From Tetrapyrgos nigripes (Eukaryota; Basidiomycota; Agaricomycetes; Agaricales; Campanellaceae), in NCBI GenBank assembly GCA_013368315.1, contig JAACJM010000012.1, positions 956,282 to 1,020,281 of the forward strand: a DNA stretch of 64,000 nucleotides, in the 5' to 3' direction. Within the stretch, counting starts at the first letter, position 1, and each line of letters opens with the position of its first letter. Both the position numbers and the translations under genes were made by a program. Below are positions 35,100 to 47,168 of this stretch, in pieces. A model generated the notes under the pieces. It was not told the DNA's origin. It saw only the letters and a list, made by a program, of their open reading frames with translations, and did not search any database.

Positions 35100-36350
35100 C
35101 TCCGTTGTGCTTCCGATTCTTTCTCCAAGTCTCTCTCTCGTATCCTTGTTCAAAAAGCCTGTCCTATTCCAACTGCACCTTCTAGACTCAGGCTTTTAAG
35201 CTATGCTATTATGACTCTTCTCAGTTCTGTCTAGCCGATGACCCGGAGGGCGTTTCAAAATCAACCTCGTTTTTCCATTGTCCAAGCGTTTTCTCAATCT
35301 GGCACTGGCTTTCAATACTCGGAGTCAAAATATGCTTTATCGTTTGGCCCTTTGAGCCACGTTATGACACGTTCAGAGCGACGCAGGTCAACGATTATAA
35401 TCGTTGGTGAGTATTTCAAGATTGAACTTCAACGTCGTTTTTACAAGCGCTTTGTAGGGCCGTGTCTATTCCTCCTCTCGACTTTAGTCATTTTTCGGGG
35501 CCCGCATTGGTATTAATGTCAACGTACGCATATCCTGGTCTGAGTGTGCATTCTATAACCAGCTATGGTAAGCCAAAGACACACTGTCAAGACTTCCTGC
35601 CAAGTTTGACCTCGAATTTATCCATCTTATGATTAGAATGCGAATTCCGCTGATAGTCGACTTGTCGTGGTCCTTCCAGGCTTGTGCAAGGCCATGTTAT
35701 CATGTGCCAGGACATTTCTTCAAGAGAGGACGACGGTATTACATATATCCAGAGCAGCCGTTGGACAGAAACCTATCAAGTCGCAAGACATTAGGATCTC
35801 GGGATCTAGAATGTTGAGGGTTCATGGTCGGTAATGCCAGGGATGCAGGTGGACGATTTTTGGACGAGGTTAGGATAAGGCGAAGAGTTGGAGATTGGCT
35901 GGATGCACGACATCGAGAACTGAGAGACCGTGAGTTTGCTTTCATCTTATTGTGTCGTATGCTAATCTAAATCATTTTTCTAGTGCAGTGTGCATTACCC
36001 GTGGTGACGTCGAATCGGTTATGTATTGTTATACTTGAAGTTAAAATGTACTCGCCCTCAGTGCAAGGTCAATGCAAGGTTTTAATTTCACTGTTTGCTT
36101 GCGCCCCCTGCGACTATTTTTACACTTCGTCCGAGTCGTCGTGTTGGTCCCTTGCTCACTATCCTTGCCCCTATTGAAGCCCGGTCTGGCAGTGCCTCTT
36201 CTCGTATTTGCTGGCTACTCCCAGACGGACATCAGGGCCCACGCTACGACCAACCAACCCAAGCGAAGAGCTCCTGTCCATCTCATGAGAGGCGTCCAAT
36301 GGAAGCGCTGGTCAAATTAAGAACATCGTGCTTCTCATGCGGTATGAAGC
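35100..36350. other. Paralogous 5' flank of the receptor gene, copy 3
   Basis: Same module as 1721-2795 but closer to copy 4 (57870-59406) than to copies 1 and 2 in its first half, for example both keep a segment near 35500-35560 (GTCAACGTACGCATA / GTCAACATACGCATA) that copies 1 and 2 lack. No recognisable gene. Confidence 0.4.
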
Positions 36351-39300
36351 ATGTCGGTGACACATTGCAAACGAACCTCTCCTTCTCGTAATACAAGCGT
36401 TCCCTTGTCCACTACCACCACCATAAGCAAGCCAGCATCGCCAACAGACACCTCCCCATCCCCTCCGAACAGCACAATAACCCAAAGAATCCCAACTGCA
36501 ACTCTTCCGAACATTCCTTCAGTTGTCCAACATACCCAGGCAGGCATGAGACGGCGTCAGTCCACTGGAAAAGGCTTTGATGGAGCAGCAGGAAGTGGAA
36601 ATGGGGGCCAGGGAATTCGCGATGGTGAGTCTGTCGCTGGGTGCTATCGGTCAACGATACTGATTGTGACCCCCAGAAGTCCCCTCGTCTCAGTCTGTTC
36701 CCACCGACACTGCAAATGTCGCGAGGAAGCCAGAGTCCGCCGGTGGTCTTGATGAAGGGAAAGATGCGACCATTGCACCGTCACGTCAGTCTACCCGACG
36801 TGCTGATGTTGCTACCAGCGACAAGGGTTCCCAGCGTTCCTTGAAACATAGTCATACTGAGGTAGACGTCGATGGCACCTCCACTAGTATGTTTTGTCAC
36901 TCTTCAGTGGACATATACTTGCATACTAAATACCCTTCCAGTCAGGCGTAACTCGATGGAATCGCAGTCTTCCTCCGTGGCGAACAAATGTATGTAATGG
37001 CCTTGGTCCTTTCTTTCATATCCATGACCATTATCTGTAGCCAGCGAGGAGAGGGTTTCGCACCGTGTACCGGATAGGCGTCAGAGCCAAGGTTAGTAAC
37101 ACGCACTCTCATGATGTTTGTTTTAAGTATACTAACTAGGCATCATCGGTCAGAGAGCGATGAGGGGACAACGAATGCGTCTCATCGAGACGATGGCAAG
37201 AATCCAGACCGTATCAATGTACCGACTCTCAACAGTGAGTAATGCTAACCTTCTGTCAGGGAAAGCTTAACTGACAACAATAATTCCAGACGCTACTAAT
37301 GGGATTGGTCAATGTCTGTCCACCTCTTCAGTACATGAGTCAACCAACGGAGGTGAGGATTGATTCTATTATCTCTTTCATAAGTTGTTGATGGTTGATG
37401 GCTTGGGCAGAATATAAGAGTGGGACGGATGATCCATATCAGAACACCCCTGCCCCGGAAAACACGAAAAGCCCAAAGTCATCTGGTTATGGGGGTACGG
37501 GAAACCAGCAACAGCCGGCTCGACAACCTACAGTCCTGGACCAACTTGCGATGAAATCAGAAACTCAGCCGAGTCACCCGTCATCTTCATACAGCGGTGA
37601 GGATTCCTGTTAAGGCTCTTCAGTGCTGGACTAATCCTTTTAATCACATAGAATACAGGAACTACGACTATACTAAAAAGTATCCTATGGATGAGCTCGG
37701 GAAAGAAGTCAGCGAGAATGCTCGGGTCTGGAAGGTTTACTTAGATGAGGCTGAGGAAACTGACAGGGAGATGTTGAGTGGATTCAGAGATACACTCGAT
37801 GCTCTCCTGGTGTTTGTGAGTGCCATTATATCTCTAGAGAATCCACTGCTGACTCGTGTACTAGGCGGCACTCTTTTCCGCGGTAGTAACATCCTTTGTA
37901 ATCTCCGCCGTCGAATCTCTCCAACCAGATTACAATCAAATCACAGCAATGCTCCTGGTTGAGCAAAACCTGCTTCTTCGTGCCGCTGGGAATCCCACTG
38001 CTATTGGCAATGTTAAAACTGTGTCGGTCAACCTGGACAGCGCAGACGCGAGTACTGCTGATCTCTGGATCAACGGTCTCTTCTTCAGCAGTTTGTCATT
38101 GTCATTGGCTACAGCTCTCCTCTCCGTGCTTGTCAAGCAATGGCTTCAAGCATATTCCTCCTCCCTGCCCACCGGTAATGCTCGCGAGCGTGCCAAGATC
38201 TGCCAGTTTCGATACGCTGGACTCACAGATTGGAAAGTCCCACAAATCATTGGAACTCTTCCCATTGTCCTCCATGCTTCCCTTGGTCTATTTATGGCAG
38301 GGTTCTCGCTGTATGTTTCAGAGCTTCAGCCCTCACTGTGCTGGATAGTTGTCTCTGTCACAGCCATCTCCTTCCTGATGTATCTGGGGAGCATTGTCAT
38401 TCCGGTCGTCATCACCATTCAATGTCCATACAGAATACCGCTACTTTTTGTCCCTCTCAATTTCATCATTTTCTTTCCTCTCCAAATTGGCAAATACCTT
38501 TGGATCAGATACTGTTGGGGGCAATGGTGGTTAGAGTGGCCCTCTCTTCCTAGTAATTCCATACAAGCTGCAGAAGCCACATTTCTGAAGCCCGATGATA
38601 TTGATGAGGAATGGCAGAAATGGGACATATCCCTTCCTCATGACCCATATACTCGTCATCACTCTATCCTGGCTGACTGTATCAAATGGCTACAATCCCT
38701 GCAATCAAATGATTCAATGCAGGACATTGTAGGTCAGGCTCTGCATGGAATCATGAAGGAGCACATCATTAGAGGGGACGATGGGAAGCTGCAATATTTT
38801 CGTCCAGCTCTGAAATGCTACATCGACAAGCTTGACTTGAAATTGATTCTGAGCTGGATATTGAGCACACCTCGAATTGACAATGAAGAGTATAAATCTA
38901 AACTCTGTACATCTCTGTGCACAGAGTGGAAAGAGGCTCAAAAAGAGTTTAATGGCTTTCCTCAAATGGATTTGGACAATATTCTGCATAGTGCAGCTTG
39001 CAATGGGAATTTGCAATGTGTAAAAGTCATGATTTCTGTGGGAGCAGATGTTAATGCTAAGGGATGGTCTGGTGGGTTTGCATTGCAGGCAGCAGCAGCT
39101 AATGGACACCTGGAGATTGTCAGATATCTTGTGGAGAAAGGAGCAGATGTTAATGCTAAGGGAGGGCGCTATGGGTTTGCATTGCAGGCAGCAGCAGCTG
39201 AGGGACACCTGGAGATTGTCAGATATCTTGTGGAGAAAGGAGCAGATGTTAATGCTAAGGGAGGGGAAAATGGGTTTGCATTGCAGGCAGCAGCTGGGGG

Positions 39301-39646
39301 ACACCTGGAGATTGTCAGATATCTTGTGGAGAAAGGAGCAGATGTTAATGCTAAGGGAGGGTACTATGGGTTTGCATTGGAGGCAGCAGCAGCTAAGGGA
39401 CACCTGGAGATTGTCAGATATCTTGTGGAGAAAGGAGCAGATGTTAATGCTACTAAGGAAGGGTACTTTGGGTTTGCATTGCAGGCAGCAGCAGCTTGGG
39501 GACACCTGGAGATTGTCAGATATCTTGTGGAGAAAGGAGCAGATGTTAATGCTCGGGGAGGGAGATGGGGATCTGCTCTCGACGCAGCATATAATCGCAG
39601 TGGTAGCCAGATTGCTGAATATCTGGTATCTAAAGGAGCAACTTGA
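36351..39646 (+). CDS. DUF6535-ankyrin repeat membrane protein, copy 3 (only fully open copy)
   Basis: Exons: 36351-36624, 36677-36886, 36942-36989, 37041-37091, 37154-37234, 37290-37352, 37411-37596, 37652-37815 and 37865-39646; the coding length is 2859 nt, 952 residues. The ATG used by the paralogues is ATA here (36423), so I chose the upstream in-frame ATG at 36351, which adds 24 residues. N-terminal 350 residues: low-complexity, no transmembrane segment. DUF6535 starts at YTKKYPMDELGKEV, and AALFS-type helix 1 here reads GTLFRGS-free spliced as GGTLFSAVVTSF. Helices 2-4 follow (LWINGLFFSSLSLSLATALL; IIGTLPIVLHASLGLFMAGF; WIVVSVTAISFLMYLGSIV). The C-terminus has a cap, five core ankyrin repeats and an end cap. 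TGA replaces the Arg codon four residues before the usual end. No kinase, NTPase or signalling domain is visible. Confidence 0.82.
39010..39610 (+). repeat. 99-bp ankyrin-coding tandem repeat, copy 3
   Basis: Five core units. The residues before GH are N, E, G (with one Ala codon fewer), K and W; those before GF are SG, RY, EN, YY and YF. One unit has an inserted codon (ATKEG for AKGG). The invariant core is the same at nucleotide level as in the other copies. Confidence 0.9.
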
Positions 39647-39754
39647 GCACCCAAGTAGTTACCTGTAAGTAGATGTTTAATAATATTAAGAGCCCTGGCA
39701 GGGTCCAGACAGGGTTGCTTTTAGGATTATGTATGTGTAAAGGACGGCATAGGA

Positions 39755-39760
39755 AATAAA
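39755..39760 (+). terminator. Polyadenylation signal, receptor copy 3
   Basis: AATAAA about 110 bases after the TGA stop, in conserved 3' UTR context that includes the CCCTGGCAGGG inverted repeat. Confidence 0.5.
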
Positions 39761-39903
39761 GATTAAGAAAGTAATGCCCGAACGGCAATTGTGTCGTGAT
39801 GCTATCACTACAGGTCTGTCACCTTCAACAACTACACATAACTTGTGTTGTGTATTAGACTAAGACGGATGTGTATGCTAAACGTAATTTTGAAAAAAGA
39901 AAT

Positions 39904-41256
39904 CTAATTAACCTCCTTCGCAACACCATCCCATCCCTTAAACCCCCCAAGCCCACTCTCCACTACCTGCTCATGCCCCTCCTTCCTCACCTCCTCCACC
40001 GTCCAATGCTCATACACCAAACTAACCCTCTCCCAATCAATCACACTCCAAAACTCTTTAATCCAAGCTTCCTTACCCCATACACCATAACCAGCACTTG
40101 TCCATGCGTGTTCGTGGACGGAGAGACAGAAGAGGGGGTAGAGGGTTTCGCCGATGTTGAGGGTAGACGGGAGGCCTAGGGCATTAGTGGTACTGCTGAG
40201 GGTTTGGACATAGCCATAGTATAGTGGTCAGAGCGGGATAAAGTCCTTTGGTATCTCAGTGTCAAAGCAGCGTTGTTCAACCCGAGACCCATGTTGAAAG
40301 AACTTGCGTTTTGGGGAGTGGGTTCGTCGAAGAGAGAGGTGGGGATCATGTTTTCTTCTCCGAGGTTTTTGTTGTTCTTGTCAGCCAAGAACGGGGTTGA
40401 AGTGTGTATGAAACGAGGGTGAAGGGGGTGATTCAAGGGGTTGTTAGACGCAGAGACGCCAGAGGCAGGAGAGGAAGGCGAGACACCTGGAGGAGGGGAT
40501 TTTGGTGTAGGTGCAGGTGTAGGGGACGCGTTTCCTTCGCTTTCGCCTTCATACTCCTCATAACGCTCAATCTTCTCCCCGGTAATCATCTCAGCTAACT
40601 CTTCCGTCCACTCTCGCATATACGGATCCCCCTTCATCAACGGATCCCCTCTATCATACTGCAACATCCCACTCCCTTCGAATGCCCCATATATGTCTGA
40701 CTCTTCACCAAAAGCGTCCCTGGCCCAAACGTCGGTATGACAGCTGTGTTTCCAGCGGCGTCAGTGACGAATCAGATGTAGCCATTGGTAAACATGCCCA
40801 TGGCAGCTGCGGAAAAGGCAGACTTGAGTCGGGCGAGGGAGCTGTGTTGTAAGCGGATTTGGGTGAGGAGGTGGGGGGAAATGAGGTGTTGGTGGGGGGA
40901 GGTGTTTGGGGGAGGGGGGGAGAGCTGTGAAAGGACGAAGTGGTCGTTGAGGAAGCGTAGTTGAAGGCGAGGACAAAGGAGCGTTTGGGGGTGGCACGGA
41001 TGATGGTGTCGACGACGGAGAGGCCTTCGTCTAGAAAAGGCTTTAGTAAAAGTAGTGAAAAGTAAAAGATGTACACACCCTTGACCTCTTCATTCAGCCT
41101 CTGTAACAACCCCTGCTGTTAGTCCACTGTGACGACCTTGAACGCAGGAGGAGGCAAAAAGTTGGCCAAGCCTTGGTCGATACGTGCACGCAGTGGAGGA
41201 ATGTTGTGCAGAGCGCGTCTGCCTAGAAAGCGACTTGGAGTCGTGAATTGACGCAT
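39904..41256 (-). pseudogene. mS42-like (SOD fold), copy 3
   Basis: Start MRQFTTPSRFLGRRALHN at 41256. The TAA after VVTVD is shared with copies 1 and 2, but the Gln of LLQRLNEEVKG is intact (CAG), so that second stop arose later in the others. The linker frame (SLFDEPTPQNASSFNMG) is open, and the SOD C-terminus is present in the C-terminal 100 codons. The two parts are out of frame around KPSAV, where about 12 bases are missing compared with copy 2 (near 40194). Confidence 0.6.
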
Positions 41257-41339
41257 TCCCGATACATTGACTTTGGTTTCTTTGCCTTTCCTTAGAGTGA
41301 ATTCGGTGTCAGCGATGCCATGGTCAGAGTCTAAATTCG

Positions 41340-44300
41340 TTTCAAGTGAGAAAAACGTCGAATAAATGTGAGGTCAGAGAAAGCAGAAAGGATGCGTAGC
41401 AGCGGATTTGCTAGCAGAACAAGCTTGTCCATCGGATAAACATTGGGGACAGATTACTGAGCGGATGGTCGTTGGGAGGACATTTATTTTTAGCCGCGTC
41501 TAAGTACTTGAATTTCGTCATCAACATCCTTGGTCCTCAATTGTGCAACAGTACACGATGACCCCCAGTGAAAATCAACTATGGTGAAATAGGACGAAAT
41601 CTGCCCAAAAATCGGACCGAATCTTAACCCCGATGACTGGCAGCAGATTTCACCCTATTATTTTCTCTTTCTGTTGGAAAATCTGTTGAGGATCTGTTCA
41701 TAGAAATTAGTCGTTCGTCAATTAGCAATGTAGTACACCAGAATCCATCCAATTTGAACAGATTCTGGCTGAATCAGACACATACCAGACTGACGTCTGA
41801 TAGGCAATTAATCAAAATGCTTAGCGTGTCATTCTGCCCAAATTTGCCCTAATTGGCATTGCTAATATGGTCAATTCTGCTGAAATCAGATTGTTTCAGG
41901 GCCCTACACTACTGTACAAATTTAAAAAAAGCGTTGGCGCAAATCCGCCTCATTCTGCCCAAATCTACTCAAATCCCCTTTACCGGATTGCATCCCACTG
42001 CCAGTTAGCCAAGAAAAAACACGAAGTCCCCCGGGCTGACACATCGAGAATGAGAATCACGGAAGTGACGCGTCGTAGGCGGGTGAGGTGGGAAGCGAGA
42101 AGGTAGATACTGCGTAAAGAAAGGTATCAGATGGAAAAAAATGGAAAAATGGGCCAAGACGCGTACCTGACGTACCTCACTGACTGCAACGCTATTATGT
42201 ACGAGTCTGTTTGATAGAATAAAAGCATTAGGATGACCGTGGTCATGACGAAGACCAATTGTTACTCACCTGTACCCGAATATATCTTTTCAAACACGTA
42301 GACCCACCGTATCCATCAGAAACGCGTGCCTATAATGCTAGCAATTGTCAGACTCAGACACATGCAGACGCATAGCACATACCGCTGATTGTCCTCATGA
42401 GGGCTGTGAGCATTGGCGAGTGGGCGAGTGGGCGGACGAGTGAACGGTGCATGGAGAGATAGGGCAGAGGGGATGGTGGTGGTACGTGTCAGAGGAGTGA
42501 AGCGTGTGACGTTTGTCAAAGTTTCATTTGGCGAGAAGCTGAGAAGACGACAATTGCAGCTAATTGACAAAGTAATCAAACTCAGAAATTTTCTAAGGGA
42601 GGAAAAAATCTCGATGTGGCAATTGTGCAAAGCGCTAGCTCAATTGTAGCTCAAGCTAGCAAGCAGAACAATGGCAGTGATCGACACAGTGAAAAATGTC
42701 AGCCGTCAAAATTAGCTGCAGCAGATTTTTCGCTTCTTGTCCCAATTCGGGCAGATTTCCATCAATTCTCAGCACATTTCATCCTATTTCATCCTATTTC
42801 ACCACAGTCCGTTTTCACTGGGGATGACCGCTGAGATCAAGCTGATTTGCAGGTGTGTACTATTACATATATTGGGTCATTCGCAAAGATGAAATGCTCT
42901 TTAGGTATTTCAGGCCTTAGCTTCCAGCTTCACGCTCGTATGAAGCTGCGCCAAAATGCCTTTTCAGTTTTTCGGATCTGCCAGGAGTATCTGAGTTGTA
43001 GTCAGTTGGTTGAGGGAATCCAACACTGGGAGTGTTCTGTCCTTGCTTCAAGTTCGACGTCCACTGTACAGACACGGCAGAGTGATCGCTGTGCAAAAGT
43101 CGGCGGAAAGAAGTGGGTAGACTGCAGATTTGAATGCTAGCTTCGCTTCTGTTCCTGTGGATCCTGTACGTCTCTTTTCTCAGTGCGAGTCTGCCGATAT
43201 AATGTCTCTGCTTGACTGATAATTTCCATTCAGATTGAACAAAACCATGGCATTCCATGTCCCGTTTAACCATCAGATATCTGCTCCTGAACGAAGACGT
43301 ACTCAGGGATCTTGCTCGCATTAGTGCTCAATGTTACGAGTCGGAATATCATCTCCATCTCGACATTTCACAAACGTTCAAGAACTTGAGAGATGGTCAC
43401 TGTTTGGGCTACTCTGGATCTCCAGAATTTTACTGAAGCTTCGTCTTCAGAACTGAATGTCTGCGTTGACCGAACGGATGAATACCCACCGACATGTCTC
43501 ATGCAGCGCTGTTCTTCAACTTCGTCCCTATCTCTCTGGTCTCATCCTGTTGACCAATGCGTTCGGTAACCAAGCAGTTCACATTGCACCTGAAGTCTTC
43601 AACGCTTATTCCGCAGAGTTTGAAGACCAGATGGATGTTTGGGAAGCTGCTTTCCCTGATGGCATCACTGCAGTCGGTTCGTACAGTTCAGTTCATCATG
43701 GTCGCTCCGTTGAGCTGATAACAATGAGTCAAGGCAATCCGTGTTGAGCATCAATTGCGACGAACCCTTTCTCGCTGCTGACGCGAGTACTGAGATTACA
43801 GGGGCTTGAGAACTCGTCAGAATTGGTGAGCGTTACCTGCTCAAATGTTACTGTGATGCTTTCTAACCTCTGTTTCGTGTCGTTCTCCAGTTACCAATAT
43901 TTGGGAAGTTGGAATTACATTTTGCGCAACAGTCCCTTCCTCTTAATGACTCGGTCAGTCTCAAAGTCCAGCGTGTAAACGAGATTAACACTGATACAAA
44001 TCACGTTGGTTTCCTTTCTTTCTTGGGTTATACATCATCTTATACCACTTTTTCCAACAGCTACCCTACCGATCCCGTACTATCGAGAAAAAACCTACCG
44101 CATTCACCGACACTGCTTCCTGGCGTTCAGGAAATTTTCTCGTTCAAGACTCCGATGCCCTGCAACAATGCTCCAAGATCCGACGACAACCATCAGCAGC
44201 AGCAGCCATCGACACTTATTGACCCCGAGAGCTCCTCAGCGTCATGCTCGATACGCTCCCTCTCAACGATAGCTTTCCCAGACGAATTGACCCCTCCTCA

Positions 44301-44825
44301 AAATCGTCCCGGCTTCTTGAGCGAAACTGCGTTTTCATACTCGAAGATGGTATCACTGGGATTTTGGTCGTCACCACTTTTACTTCGTTCCGTCTTTCTA
44401 ACGCACACTAGTAAGAGGATTGCAAGGCTTGAAGGATAGTGCCAGAAATGGTGTGACGCGTTCCGATCACTGGCTTCATCGGATTGTAAGTTTTACTACG
44501 CAATTCTTCCCAGTGGTCTATCAACCAATTGATTATTTCATTCACTTTAGCTCGCCGGTCTCAAGAACACTACAGAACCTTTAGGTCCTTCTCGATACCA
44601 AGATACGTGCAGGAACTCTGGCTCAACTTGTGGTCGAAAGCATCATCGCAAATAACGCCGATCCTTCTGTATCCTCCCTTTTTAATCCTCGCCATTGGAC
44701 CAATGAAGACAGTGCTCATATCGCCGCCGATTTTGACTTTATGGATCCTGCTGTAGAAGAGATGATCAACAGACATGCTGATGCTTTCTTTCAGAGGTAT
44801 GCTATTGGTTTTCGTTGACTTCTTG
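41340..44825 (+). pseudogene. Unrecognised gene X, copy 3, interrupted by a transposon-like element
   Basis: Sequence matching 7690-9420 and 24225-26430 is split by the 1259-base insertion at 41564-42822. Downstream, the pieces LNKTMAFHVPFNHQISA (43240), VLRDLARISAQCYESEY, EVFNAYSAEFEDQMDVWEAA (about 43590-43650) and VVESIIANNADPSVSS (about 44630) recur in order. The 3' half from 44460 is almost identical to copy 1. Confidence 0.4.
41564..42822. mobile_element. Non-autonomous DNA transposon-like element, 1259 bp
   Basis: The ends are inverted: CCCAGTGAAAA at 41564 and TTTTCACTGGG ending at 42822, with similarity continuing inwards through TGGTGAAATAGGA at both ends (about 34 bases, imperfect). 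It is flanked by GATGACC at 41557-41563 and 42823-42829, a 7-bp duplication. Copies 1 (about 7890) and 2 (about 24423) of this locus are empty and show a single GCGACC. The interior has only short frames (104 codons at most) and no transposase motif, so it would depend on a related active element. Superfamily not assigned. Confidence 0.85.
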
Positions 44826-47090
44826 CTATGCGCTGGTATGCGCAGAACTGCGAGATTTAGCCAAATCTGCGCGTAATATCCCGTTCTTGATCCCAGCCCG
44901 GGTAATACACTCCTCCTCCCGATCTGGAATTGGAGTTGTTTATCTCACTTTCTTTCAACGATGATTTGGACTTGGGTTTTTTTCAAGTCTTCAGTGCCAT
45001 CGCCTTCAACGACTTCCCCCAAAAAATGACATCGTCACATAGTGTGACAGCTCTCTGAAGAGAACGACGACAATCACTCGAAAGTCGGTGGAAAAACCGT
45101 TCTGCATCCAGGATTCCACACTACATATGCCTATGCCACCCGACTAGTTCCTGAAGTGGCCCGATTTCCAGAAGGTTCTTCGTAAATGACACCGAAAGGT
45201 TGCTGCGCTGTGAGTGGTTTTGAATAAACTTACAACATCGACATTAAGCTCGTTATAGGCTTTTACAGAGTGTATCCAGACAGAGTTCATGCATGTGTAC
45301 AACGCGATCATTGTGCTGAAAGCAATGTTGCCCGTGTTTCCCCGCTGACAGTGGTCCACAGCTCAACAAGGCGAAGGATCGGTTCCTTGAGACTGAAGAA
45401 CTCAAAATCCTAGGCAAGGCGTGAGTCCTAGTCACACTTTTCGTACTCGACGCCTAGTTCATGCTTGATTGGAAAGTTATTCTTCCGCGTTGAAAAAGCA
45501 CGAGAGATTCTGGGCTTCCCAAAGTTCCCACTAAGGTAATTCTTCACATTCATCTTAGTATGTCTTGCATCGCTGATTATTTGTTATTTGTTTAGCCAAA
45601 CGGAATGCCATTCACAAAACCTACTGCTTTCGTACCCGATAAGCCCAGAGCGGCTGTACCGCCAGTTGGACCAAATGCTCAGACCAATGCTAATCCAGCC
45701 AGTGAACGTGGAACACCTTAGCCTTCTACGCCTTCTGCTCCTCGTGCCCAGCTTGCTACTGCTGCTCAACCGCTTATCCCTGATAAACTTGTAGTGAGTA
45801 ATGCAGCTGTATCAAGGAAATCATCCATGGATAGGTATGGTTTGTATTGCCTGTCCTTGGTTTTCCGTCTTTGTAACCTGTGTTGTAGCATACCCCGTCC
45901 ACCAGTGGTCAAGAGAGTTAGACAAGATGCTAACAGCATGCCAGCGTCGTCTGGACCTTCCACCGAGTCCAAGCCGGCAGAAAGCAAACCACACCGAGTC
46001 AAACGCAGTCTACCCAGGAATCGAGGGAGACCGTAAAGCGATGCATGAATCGTTCTGACAAGGAGTCTCGAAGTCAGAATGTTTCAGCTGCACCTTCCCT
46101 CGGCCTCGTTCCCCTTCACCGCAGACTCGTCCTGACACACACAATCACAGTGTAAACAGTCGTCCAAGCAGTGGTCGAACACGCTCCGACCATACGACTG
46201 GTGACAATGCAGCTGAAGACAAGCGTGAATCTCGGAATGATTCTCGTGATGCACCGATTTGCCGCAACGGTTTGACTCATACACACAGCGAGCGTGGTGC
46301 CAGAGAACGAGATGGCGACCATGGCAAGCACCGTGACCGTCGAGACGGGGAAAGAGATAGGGACAGGGACAGGGACAGGGATCATGAAAAGGATTGTGAG
46401 AGGGACAGAGATAGAGATAGAGACCGTCACGGTGATCGCCATAGAAGAGATGAAACCGATGGGGATCGTGGAAGTAGGAAAGAACGAGAAAGCAGGAACC
46501 GTGGGCCGTTACAAGGTTCTGGTGGTGACGATAGGACACCACCTTCCCGCCCTGATCCTTCACAGCATCGGAGTGCAATTGATGAATTTAGGAAATGGAG
46601 AAGAGATGCCGATGAGGATGTGAGCAATTCTTTTTCTTTGCGTGTTTCTGTCATGAAACTCATATTTCTCTATGCGATGCAGTCCAAACGAGGTTCTTCA
46701 AAACGCAACTCTCGTAGAGAGCCCAGAAGTGAGGATTGTGCTGGTTGTCGTGCTGCGGACAAGGATAGGCACGACAGATGGGGCGACACTGAGAGGCAGA
46801 GAAGAGAGCGAGACGGTGATGGCGATAATAGAGGTTCAGATAAGGTAGGTTCTAGGTCCAAAACCTCTGTTTCGCATCTCACAATTCTCATACGCAACAG
46901 TCTGGGGAACAGCGTCAAGATGCGCAACCCACAGCGCCCTCTGGCAAAGTTTCTCCGGCCTCAACGCCTTCTGCCCTGCGGGCAATATGTCTTCTGAGTC
47001 TTCGAGAAGTAAGAATGATTCCAGAATCCACACCGCTGGGTCAAAAACCATCGCGACAGATTACTTAATCTCGACAATGGCTCTGCCAGT
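44826..47090 (+). pseudogene. THO complex subunit 2-like, C-terminal part, copy 3
   Basis: Almost base-for-base the same as 9421-11660. It carries CIQTEFMHVYNAIIVLKAM, the frame change before ADSGPQLNKAKDRFLETEEL, the FTKPTAFVPDKPRA segment and the Arg/Asp-rich tail. The RD hexanucleotide run (GACAGG) has one more unit than copy 1, adding Arg-Asp (about 46363-46380). The shared frame change shows that decay preceded the duplication. Confidence 0.55.
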
Positions 47091-47168
47091 CTTCGTTCTT
47101 GCACTCTATAAGCGATAAAGAGATACACCGACAGCCTGAAGCATCGTCGTATCCTCCTCAAAAAGACG

